From Streptomyces sp. NBC_01317 (lineage in GTDB: Bacteria; Actinomycetota; Actinomycetes; Streptomycetales; Streptomycetaceae), in NCBI RefSeq assembly GCF_035961655.1, contig NZ_CP108393.1, positions 6,185,001 to 6,249,000 on the forward strand: a stretch of DNA of 64,000 bases, read 5' to 3'. Positions 37,730-49,321 of the stretch are shown here, in pieces. Position 1 is the stretch's first letter; each line of letters starts with the position of its first letter. Under the pieces are notes generated by a model that did not search any database, had not been told where the DNA came from, and saw only the letters and a list, made by a program, of their open reading frames with translations. Made by a program: the position numbers and the translations under genes.

Positions 37730-38754
37730 GGCCGTGGTGCCTCTTCCTCGTCCGGGGTGAGCAGGTCCGCGATGTCCAGGACGTGGTAGCCGCGCATCGA
37801 GGGCAGGCAACTGCCCCGTACCGGGCCGATCGCCGAGGACCATTCCGTGGGGATGGCCCGCGCCCCCGAGAGCGCGCCCGCCAGGGCCCCCGCCACCGCC
37901 GCCGTCGTGTCCGCGTCGCGGCCCATGTTGACCGCCGTGAGGACCGACGTACGGAAGTCGCCGCGTGCCGCCGTGAACGCGCCGAAGGCCAGGCCCACCG
38001 CCTCCGGTGCCAGGTCCGTCCACGGGTAGCCGCCGATGACCACCGACGAGCGGACCGCGCGTTCCCTCGTCAGCGTGTCCGGGTACTCCCGCCGCGCCGC
38101 CACCACCCCGCGCCGCAGGGTGCGGGCCGTCCAGGAGTCCATCGGGATCACCGAGAGCGCCGCCGCGACCACCGACGCCGGACCCGCCCCCGTCATCGCG
38201 GCCGCGACCCCCGCCGCCACCGCCCGGCCGCCGTAGATGCCCTCCCCGTCGTGGCTGACACTGCCGTCGACCGACACCAGCCGCGCCGCCTCCTCCGGGC
38301 GGCCCGCCGCGAACACACCGAACGGCGCCGCGCGCATCGCCAGGCCGTCGCTCCACGCGTGGCGGTGCTGCGCCGTGATGGGGGCGGCGAGGCCGCGCCG
38401 CAGGTTCTCCAGCGTGCCGCGCTCACTGAACCCCGCCCCCCGGAACGGGCCCTCGTCCAGGTCCGCCAGCCAGTGGTGCCACGCCTTCTCGACGTGCGCG
38501 ACGGTCAGCGCCGAGCCGTGCCGGGCCAGCAGCAGCCCGGAGAAGATCGCGTACTCCGTGTCGTCCGTACCGGCCGGGTTGTCCGCGACGAAGCCCTCGA
38601 TACGGCCCCAGCGGCGGCGGATCTCGGAGGGCCGCATGTTCTCCGCGGGGGCCCCGAGCGCGTCCCCGACCGCGAGGCCCAGCAGTGCGCCCCGCGCCCG
38701 GTCGCGGAGCACCGCGGCCTCGTCGCGAGCCGGATCGCATGCAATCAGCTCCAT
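37726..38754 (-). CDS. ADP-ribosylglycohydrolase paralogue A (first gene of the operon)
   Basis: A compact 342-aa DraG-type enzyme with all canonical motifs: RARGALLGLAVGDALGAPAE, the TDD ligands in PAGTDDTEYAIFSGLLLA, GAGFSERGTLENLRRGL, and the C-terminal NMGRDADTTAAVAGALAGAL. This is the closest to the classic fold and likely active on ADP-ribosyl or other riboside bonds. The start is ATG 38754; a further in-frame ATG at 38798 is less likely. It is transcribed from the divergent gap shared with the VIT-family gene. The stop overlaps the paralogue B ATG. Confidence 0.9.
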   Translation of the reverse strand: MELIACDPARDEAAVLRDRARGALLGLAVGDALGAPAENMRPSEIRRRWGRIEGFVADNPAGTDDTEYAIFSGLLLARHGSALTVAHVEKAWHHWLADLDEGPFRGAGFSERGTLENLRRGLAAPITAQHRHAWSDGLAMRAAPFGVFAAGRPEEAARLVSVDGSVSHDGEGIYGGRAVAAGVAAAMTGAGPASVVAAALSVIPMDSWTARTLRRGVVAARREYPDTLTRERAVRSSVVIGGYPWTDLAPEAVGLAFGAFTAARGDFRTSVLTAVNMGRDADTTAAVAGALAGALSGARAIPTEWSSAIGPVRGSCLPSMRGYHVLDIADLLTPDEEEAPRP

Positions 38755-39081
38755 CGGTGGCCGCCCTTCCGCGCACAACGAGCCTGTTCCTGCCATCTGT
38801 GCCACGTACACGGCCCGGGGAGTCCGGGAAACGTCGCTGTCACCCGGCTGACACCGGGTCGGGGTGCCGGAAGGGCGCCGGAAGGGCGCCGGAAGGGCGC
38901 CGGACGGGCGCCGGACGGGTGCGGGAGGGGGGCCGGACCGCCGCCCAAACCGTGCGAAAGCGCTGGTAAGTACGGCCTTCCTTGCTGGCGGGCGACGTTT
39001 TTCGTGCGTATTTTCGATCACCTGGAGGGGTGGGCGCCGCTTCGACGCCCGGCCGGTCCACCGCTGTGAAAGAGGAGAAGC
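38755..39081. other. 327-bp divergent intergenic region
   Basis: It lies between paralogue A (-) and the VIT-family gene (+) and must carry both promoters. It contains five tandem 11-bp units and a small stem (ACCCGG...CCGGGT around 38842-38857). An AT-richer stretch with TTTTTCGTGCGTATTTTCG (38999-39017) may be the + strand promoter area. I see no gene in it. Confidence 0.7.
38867..38921. repeat. Five tandem 11-bp repeats (CCGGAAGGGCG)
   Basis: Three perfect units at 38867-38899 are followed by two variants (CCGGACGGGCG, CCGGACGGGTG) to 38921. Eleven base pairs is about one helical turn, so a protein bound to each unit would line up on one face of the DNA. The array is ~110 bp upstream of paralogue A's start. 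Confidence 0.85.
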
Positions 39082-39810
39082 ATGTCCGTCATCGACACCG
39101 AGGCCACGCTCCACGAGGCCCACCGCGACAACCACACCCACCGCGACGTCAACGGCGGCTGGCTGCGTCCCGCGGTGTTCGGCGCGATGGACGGACTCGT
39201 CTCGAACCTGGCCCTGATGACCGGCGTCGCCGGAGGCGCCGTCTCCCACCACACCCTGGTGATCACCGGCCTCGCGGGCCTCGCGGCCGGTGCCTTCTCG
39301 ATGGCCGCCGGGGAGTACACCTCCGTCGCCTCCCAGCGCGAACTGGTCCAGGCCGAGCTGGATGTCGAACGCCGTGAGCTGCGCAAACACCCCGCCGACG
39401 AGATGGAGGAACTGGCCGCGCTCTACATATCGCGCGGGGTGGAACCGGCGCTCGCCCGCGAGGTCGCCCAGCAGCTGTCCAAGGACCCCGAGCAGGCGCT
39501 GGAGATCCACGCCCGCGAGGAACTGGGCATCGACCCGGACGACCTGCCGTCCCCGACCGTCGCCGCAGTCTCGTCGTTCGGCTCCTTCGCGCTGGGCGCC
39601 CTGCTGCCCGTCCTGCCGTACCTGCTGGGCGCCACCGCCCTGTGGCCCGCCCTGGTCCTGGCACTCGTCGGGCTCTTCGGCTGCGGCGCGCTGGTCTCCC
39701 GGGTGACCGCCCGCAGCTGGTGGTACGGCGGACTGCGCCAGCTGACCCTCGGCGGAACGGCCGCCGCCCTGACGTACGGACTGGGCGCGGCGTTCGGCGC
39801 CGCCCTCTGA
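39082..39810 (+). CDS. VIT1/CCC1-family transporter
   Basis: A 242-aa membrane protein of the vacuolar iron transporter family, which moves Fe2+ or Mn2+ out of the cytoplasm. N-terminal helix 1 has LRPAVFGAMDGLVSNLALMTGV, then GLAGLAAGAFSMAAGEYTSVASQRELVQAEL, which carries conserved Met and Glu residues that line the path. A cytoplasmic helical domain with Glu-rich metal-binding helices follows (ELAALYISRGVEP...AREVAQQLSKDPEQALEIH). The final three helices finish at the C-terminus. GAGGAG precedes ATG 39082. Divergent from the ADPRH operon. Confidence 0.92.
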   Translation: MSVIDTEATLHEAHRDNHTHRDVNGGWLRPAVFGAMDGLVSNLALMTGVAGGAVSHHTLVITGLAGLAAGAFSMAAGEYTSVASQRELVQAELDVERRELRKHPADEMEELAALYISRGVEPALAREVAQQLSKDPEQALEIHAREELGIDPDDLPSPTVAAVSSFGSFALGALLPVLPYLLGATALWPALVLALVGLFGCGALVSRVTARSWWYGGLRQLTLGGTAAALTYGLGAAFGAAL

Positions 39811-40185
39811 CAGCGGGGGGGGGAGAGACCACGCTGACCTGCCCTGTGACCGATCTCCCGGGCCCGGTGCCGACCCCTCGCCCACCCGGAATGAGACACT
39901 GGACCGAGCGCCACTCCCACAGTCGTTACCCCGCGGTTTCGAGTCCTTAATGACCGGGCATGACCTCTGGGCGCCGCGGGCAACGATGCCTGCTCCGCAG
40001 CTGCCCGGCGGGCGACGATCTGTCCGTCCGTGCCCCACATCCGCCGCTACGCGCGGTGTCCACATGTTGGAATGCGCTATCCGCTTCCTGAGAAGCCGCC
40101 CATCATGTAACCTGCACGAAATTTCTTGGAGGGCCAGCGTCGTCCCTCGGTTATCGCATATGCCACGACGACGACGGGAGTGCCA
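39811..40185. other. 375-bp gap upstream of gltB
   Basis: No gene is seen. The end nearest gltB is AT-richer and holds the probable gltB promoter and leader, with a GlnR-like site at 40107-40122. A poly-G run lies just after the transporter stop. Confidence 0.6.
40107..40122 (+). promoter_or_regulatory. Candidate GlnR box (GTAAC-N6-GAAAT)
   Basis: GTAACCTGCACGAAAT fits the streptomycete GlnR half-site pair gTnAc-N6-GaAAc with one mismatch. It lies 64 bp before the gltB start. A single such match is weak evidence by itself, but nitrogen control of glutamate synthase is biologically sensible. Confidence 0.35.
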
Positions 40186-44737
<4,552 letters not shown>

Positions 44738-44745
<8 letters not shown>

Positions 44746-46198
44746 CCCTAAGGGCTTTCTCACCACGGGACGCGAGGTCGCCAGGACCCGGCCCGTCGAG
44801 GAGCGCGTCAAGGACTGGAACGAGGTCTACGTTCCGGGCTCGCTGCTCCCCATCATCAGCAAGCAGGCCGGGCGCTGCATGGACTGCGGCATCCCGTTCT
44901 GCCACCAGGGCTGTCCGCTGGGGAACCTGATCCCCGAGTGGAACGACTACGCCTACCGCGAGGACTGGACGGCGGCGAGCGAGCGGCTGCACGCCACCAA
45001 CAACTTCCCGGAGTTCACCGGGCGGCTGTGCCCGGCGCCCTGCGAGTCCGCGTGTGTGCTGGCGATCAACCAGCCGGCCGTCACGATCAAGAACGTCGAA
45101 GTCTCCATCATCGACAAGGCCTGGGACAGCGGTGACGTCACCCCGCAGCCGCCCGAGCGGCTCTCCGGCAAGACCGTCGCCGTCATCGGCTCGGGCCCGG
45201 CGGGACTCGCCGCCGCCCAGCAGCTGACGCGGGCCGGGCACACCGTGGTCGTGTACGAGCGAGCGGACCGCATCGGCGGGCTGCTGCGGTACGGCATCCC
45301 CGAGTTCAAGATGGAGAAGTCGCACATCAACCGGCGCATCGAGCAGATGCGCGCGGAAGGCACCAAGTTCCGCACCGAGGTGGAGATCGGCCGCGACATC
45401 GACGCGGTGAAGCTGCGCAAGCGGTACGACTCCGTCGTCATCGCCGCCGGGGCGACCGTCTCGCGCGACCTGCCCGTCCCGGGCCGCGACCTCAAGGGCA
45501 TCCACTTCGCGATGGAGTACCTGCCGCTGGCCAACAAGGTGCGGGAGGGGGACCTCACGGTCACCCCGATCAGCGCCGAGGGCAAGCACGTCGTGGTGAT
45601 CGGCGGCGGCGACACCGGCGCGGACTGCGTCGGTACGGCCCACCGGCAGGGCGCGGCGTCCGTCACCCAGCTGGAGATCATGCCGAGGCCGGGCGACGAC
45701 CGGGCGGCGCACCAGCCGTGGCCGACGTTCCCGATGCTCTACAAGGTGACCTCCGCGCACGAGGAGGGCGGCGAGCGCGTCTACGCCGTCTCCACCACGC
45801 ACTTCGAGGGCGACGAGGACGGCAACGTCCAGTCGCTGCACCTGACCGAGGTGGAGTTCGTGAACGGCACGCTGGAGCAGAAGCCGGGCACCGAGCGGTC
45901 GATCCCGGCGCAACTGGTCACGCTCGCCATGGGCTTCACCGGTACGGACCGGTCCAACGGCCTGGTCGAGCAGTTCGGCCTGGAGCTGGACGAGCGCGGC
46001 AACATCGCCCGCGACGAGGACTTCGCGACGAACGTTCCCGGCGTGTACGTGGCCGGTGACGCGGGGCGCGGGCAGTCCCTGATCGTCTGGGCGATCGCCG
46101 AGGGGCGCTCGGCGGCGCGGGGGGTGGACCGTCACCTGACGGGCGCCAGCGACCTGCCGTCCCCGATCCGCCCGACGGACCGCGCGCTGACGGTCTGA
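44738..46198 (+). CDS. gltD: Glutamate synthase small subunit
   Basis: GltD passes electrons from NAD(P)H to GltB. The 486-aa product has the N-terminal iron-sulfur ligands [17 protein letters not shown] and [14 protein letters not shown], the FAD site [30 protein letters not shown], the NAD(P) site [15 protein letters not shown] and [19 protein letters not shown] near the C-terminus. Its ATG lies inside the end of gltB (8-bp overlap), so subunits are made together. A hairpin follows. Confidence 0.97.
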
Positions 46199-46251
46199 GC
46201 CGCGCGGCCCTTCCCCGAAGACGTCCCGTACAACGGCGTACGGGCGGTGTC

Positions 46252-46275
46252 GGCCCGGAGAGCGATCTCCGGGCC
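46252..46275. terminator. Hairpin terminator between gltD and the rhomboid gene
   Basis: A perfect 10-bp stem GGCCCGGAGA/TCTCCGGGCC with a GCGA tetraloop lies in the convergent gap. Confidence 0.85.
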
Positions 46276-46364
46276 CTCCGCAAGGCGCGGCGCCTGCCCC
46301 CAGTCCCCGACCGGACCGCTGGCAGGCGCCGTGGCATGTGGTTCTGTGGTCCCTATATCCCGCC

Positions 46365-47279
46365 CTACACCGCCCCGCCGGTCAGCGCGGACGTCTTCAG
46401 CACCACCAGGACGAGCAGCACCGCCAGCGTGCCGGCGCCGGCCGCCACCTGGAGCGCGGTCCGGTGTTTCGCCGGGCTGTACGCGAGGGCGAGTGTCACC
46501 GCGCCGCCCGTCAGCAGGCCGCCCAAGTGGCCTTCCCACGAGGTGAATCCGGCGGAGATCACCATCCAGATCAGGAACCCGGCCATGAGGCGGTTCACGG
46601 GGGCCATGTCGTGGCCCAGCCTGCGGTGGGTGACGTAGAAGGCCGCCGCGAGCCCGAACAGCGCGCCCGAGGCACCCACCGTCGTGTCCTGGGGTGAGAT
46701 CAGGTACACCAGCACGGAACTGCCCACCGCCGACAGCAGATACACCGTCAGATACCGGGCCCGGCCCAGCTGTTCCTCCGCGAAGCGGCCCAGCGTCCAC
46801 AGAGAGAACATGTTGAAGACGATGTGCATGATCCAGAAGGTGCCGTCGGCCGGGGACTTGTGCAGGAAGGCGCCGGTGACGAGCCGGTACCACTCACCGT
46901 CGACCACCCCCACCGTTCTCAACTCGGGGAACTCCGGCCCGTACAGGTACCACGCCCCGTCCGGGCCCACGCTCGCCGCGCCCAGCATGCCGAACCGGTC
47001 GACAAGATCGGGCCGCGCCAACTCCCCGAGATAGACGAGGACGTTGATCACGATCAGCGTGATCGTCACCACCGGGGCGGAGACCCCGGACACCCGCCCG
47101 CCGAACACGGTCCGCGCCTGCCTGACCGACCGCTGCCCCTCCCGCACGCACTCCACACAGTGGTGGCCGACCGCCGCCTCCCGCATGCAGTCCGGGCATA
47201 TGTACCGGTCGCACCGCGTACAGCGCACGTAGCACTCGTACTTGGGATGGCGGTAGCACGTGGTAACAGCGGCCTCCAT
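46365..47279 (-). CDS. Rhomboid intramembrane serine protease with N-terminal zinc-binding region
   Basis: This 304-aa protein has an N-terminal Cys/His cluster (CYRHPKYECYVRCTRCDRYICPDCMREAAVGHHCVECV, given here as residues 8-45 in two parts) resembling a B-box zinc site, then about seven membrane helices. The catalytic Ser is in GASGALFG and the His in GHLGGLLTG; HIVFNMFSLWTLG is the conserved HxxxN segment. Rhomboids cut membrane proteins within the bilayer. It ends in a hydrophobic helix. Actinobacterial orthologues with this zinc region are common; substrate unknown. Confidence 0.9.
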   Translation of the reverse strand: MEAAVTTCYRHPKYECYVRCTRCDRYICPDCMREAAVGHHCVECVREGQRSVRQARTVFGGRVSGVSAPVVTITLIVINVLVYLGELARPDLVDRFGMLGAASVGPDGAWYLYGPEFPELRTVGVVDGEWYRLVTGAFLHKSPADGTFWIMHIVFNMFSLWTLGRFAEEQLGRARYLTVYLLSAVGSSVLVYLISPQDTTVGASGALFGLAAAFYVTHRRLGHDMAPVNRLMAGFLIWMVISAGFTSWEGHLGGLLTGGAVTLALAYSPAKHRTALQVAAGAGTLAVLLVLVVLKTSALTGGAV

Positions 47280-47454
47280 GGCCGTCTCCTTCTTCGGGCG
47301 GGGCGGGCGGGAACGTCTCGGCCGGTGGGGCGGCGCCGATCAAGCTAGCGAACCCCACTGACACGGACCACCCCACCGCATCGGCGCCCCCGGCCCGCAC
47401 GAGGCGTACCCTCGGCGCACGCACGTCACCACCGGTTGAGACAGGGGGAGTTCC

Positions 47455-48177
47455 ATGGGTTCCGCGATCAGTCTCCGCAAGGTGGAGGACACCGCGCCCG
47501 CGCTGGTCAGCCTCTACAAGAGCGCCGCGGTCTCCCTGGACAAACACGGCCTCGGTGACCAGCGCGCCGCCGTCTACCTGGTCCTCGACCACTCCGGCTC
47601 CATGCGGGACTACTACAAGGACGGCAGTGTCCAGGCCCTGGCGGAGCGGGTCCTCGGCCTCTCCGCGCACCTGGACGACGACGGCACCGTCCCGATCGTC
47701 GTCTTCTCCACGGACATAGACGCCGAGGCCGACATCTCGCTCGCGAACCACGTCGGCCGGGTGGACGAGATCGTCGGGACGCTGGGGCACATGGGCCGCA
47801 CCAACTACCACCTGGCGATGGACGCGGTGATCGACCACCATCTGGCCGGCGGTGCCACCGTCCCGGCGCTCGTGATCTTCCAGACGGACGGGGGGCCGAC
47901 CAGCAAGCTCGCCGCCGAGCGGTACCTCTGCAAGGCCGCCGGCCTGCCGATCTTCTGGCAGTTCATCGGCTTCGGCGATCCGCGCGGCCGGCAGTTCGAC
48001 TTCCTGCGCAGGCTCGACGAGCTCGCCGTCCCGGCGAAGCGGCGGGTCGACAACGCCGGGTTCTTCCCCGCCGGCAGGAATCCCCGCCGGGTCGCGGACT
48101 CCACCCTGTACGACCGCCTGCTCGGCGAGTTCCCCCAATGGCTGCGCCGGGCGCGGGAGTTGGGGATCGTGGCATGA
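47455..48177 (+). CDS. VWA-domain (TerF-like) protein
   Basis: This 240-aa protein is one von Willebrand factor A domain: AVYLVLDHSGSMRDYYKDG holds the DxSGS metal-ion-dependent adhesion site, with GRTNYHLAMDAVI (Thr ligand) and VIFQTDGGPTSKLAAERYL later. The layout resembles TerF/TerY-type proteins of the tellurite-resistance and cytoplasmic stress systems. It has no signal peptide, so it acts in the cytoplasm. GGGGGAG precedes the ATG. It is coupled by ATGA overlap to the HutD-like gene. Confidence 0.88.
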   Translation: MGSAISLRKVEDTAPALVSLYKSAAVSLDKHGLGDQRAAVYLVLDHSGSMRDYYKDGSVQALAERVLGLSAHLDDDGTVPIVVFSTDIDAEADISLANHVGRVDEIVGTLGHMGRTNYHLAMDAVIDHHLAGGATVPALVIFQTDGGPTSKLAAERYLCKAAGLPIFWQFIGFGDPRGRQFDFLRRLDELAVPAKRRVDNAGFFPAGRNPRRVADSTLYDRLLGEFPQWLRRARELGIVA

Positions 48178-48752
48178 CGCCCTGCGTGCTGCGGGCCGCG
48201 CGGCGGACGGTGGTGCCGTGGAAGAACGGGGGTGGGGTCACCCGGGAGATCGCGGCCGGCCCCGAGGGCGCCGGGACGGGCGGGTTCGACTGGCGGGTCA
48301 GTCTTGCCGAGGTGGGGGCGGACGGGCCGTTCTCGGTGTTTCCCGGCGTCGAGCGGATTCTGACGCTCGTCGAGGGGGACGGTATGGAGCTGACCGTCGG
48401 CGGGCGGCGGCGGCTGGTCGGGGAGCGGTTCGTGCCGCAGGTGTTTCCCGGTGACGTGCCGGCCGGCTGTGTGCTGCTCGGGGGGCCGGTGGTCAACCTC
48501 AACGTCATGTACCGCAGGGACCGCGCGGCGGCCCGGGTGGAGGTCGTACGGGGGCGGCTCACCGATCCCGTGCGGATCGGCGCCCCGGAGGTGGGCGAGA
48601 CCGTCCTCGTCGTCGCGCTGGAGGGGGCCGCCGCACTCGGTGACCTCGACCTCGGGGCGTACGACGCCGTGGTGCTCGGGCGGGGGGCCGGTCCCGCGCG
48701 TCTCAGGACCGAGGGGCGGGCCGCCGTGGTGGTGCTGCGGGCGGCGAGGTGA
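48174..48752 (+). CDS. HutD/Ves-family cupin-like protein
   Basis: A 192-aa protein with the HutD signature at the start: RTVVPWKNGGGVTREIA, then FDWRVSLAEVGADGPFSVFPGVERILTLVEGDGM, a cupin-fold pattern, and NLNVMYRRDRAAARVEV. The HutD family is linked to histidine utilisation in proteobacteria, but the role in actinobacteria is not known. ATG 48174 overlaps the VWA stop (ATGA), so they are cotranslated. Confidence 0.85.
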   Translation: MTPCVLRAARRTVVPWKNGGGVTREIAAGPEGAGTGGFDWRVSLAEVGADGPFSVFPGVERILTLVEGDGMELTVGGRRRLVGERFVPQVFPGDVPAGCVLLGGPVVNLNVMYRRDRAAARVEVVRGRLTDPVRIGAPEVGETVLVVALEGAAALGDLDLGAYDAVVLGRGAGPARLRTEGRAAVVVLRAAR

Positions 48753-48884
48753 CGGGGTGCTCCGGGGCGGTCCCAGCCACGCCGCAGTCCGGCCGGTTCG
48801 TTTTCCGCGTGTCGGCCTCGCTGCGCGCCGAGCGACCGTGCTAGGCTTACAAGCGTTGCAGTTTTGGTACCCATGAACTTTATG

Positions 48885-48924
48885 TGCGCCTGACGGAAAC
48901 TCGCTCAGGCGCATTATTGTTTTT
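48885..48924 (+). terminator. Intrinsic-terminator-like hairpin with U tract in the csp leader
   Basis: Stem TGCGCCTGA/TCAGGCGCA (48885-48893 with 48905-48913), an 11-nt loop, then TTATTGTTTTT. It lies 90 bp upstream of the cold-shock gene. U-tract terminators are unusual in streptomycetes, so it may be a leader attenuator or the 3' end of a small RNA. Confidence 0.65.
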
Positions 48925-49012
48925 GCCGGCTTCTCCGGATGGGGCTCAATGCGGCGACGAGGAATCCGTAAAGTGCGGATTTCCGGCTCTGCACCTGTTT
49001 TAGGAGAATGAC

Positions 49013-49216
49013 ATGGCTACTGGCACCGTGAAGTGGTTCAACAGCGAAAAGGGCTTCGGCTTCATCGAGCAGGACGGCGGCGGCGCCGACGTCTTCGCCC
49101 ACTACTCGAACATCGCCACCCAGGGGTTCCGTGAGCTCCAGGAGGGCCAGAAGGTCTCGTTCGACGTCACGCAGGGCCAGAAGGGCCCGCAGGCGGAGAA
49201 CATCGTCCCGGCCTAG
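49013..49216 (+). CDS. Cold-shock protein
   Basis: A 67-aa single OB-fold protein with the RNP1 and RNP2 motifs KGFGFIEQD and DVFAHYSNI. It begins [17 protein letters not shown] as in the CspA family. It binds single-stranded RNA and DNA and melts RNA structure. AGGAGA sits 5 nt before the ATG. The leader (48753-49012) is AT-rich and can form two hairpins (48885-48913 and 48958-48983). It is followed by a DEAD-box helicase gene, a common partnership. Confidence 0.96.
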   Translation: MATGTVKWFNSEKGFGFIEQDGGGADVFAHYSNIATQGFRELQEGQKVSFDVTQGQKGPQAENIVPA

Positions 49217-49238
49217 TTCCCGGACGTGTACCTCGCAG

Positions 49239-49271
49239 CCGGGGCTCGCACCGTGCAGGTGCGGGCCCCGG
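49239..49271. terminator. Hairpin after the cold-shock gene
   Basis: A 14-bp stem with one mismatch (49239-49252 with 49258-49271) and GTGCA loop starts 23 bp after the stop. Partial read-through to the helicase is possible. Confidence 0.7.
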
Positions 49272-49276
49272 CTCGC

Positions 49277-49304
49277 GCTGTTCTCAGGCCGCTGTTCTCA
49301 GGCC
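49277..49304. repeat. Two tandem 14-bp units (GCTGTTCTCAGGCC)
   Basis: Perfect direct duplication at 49277-49290 and 49291-49304, just before the helicase ribosome binding site (AGGAAGG). Confidence 0.85.
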
Positions 49305-49321
49305 CAGGAAGGCTTTACTGA

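Noticed and set aside
37730..38356. Extension of ADPRH paralogue B upstream of 37729 to 38356
   Set aside because: The extension overlaps the confident paralogue A gene in another frame. ATG 37729 gives a typical ATGA overlap.
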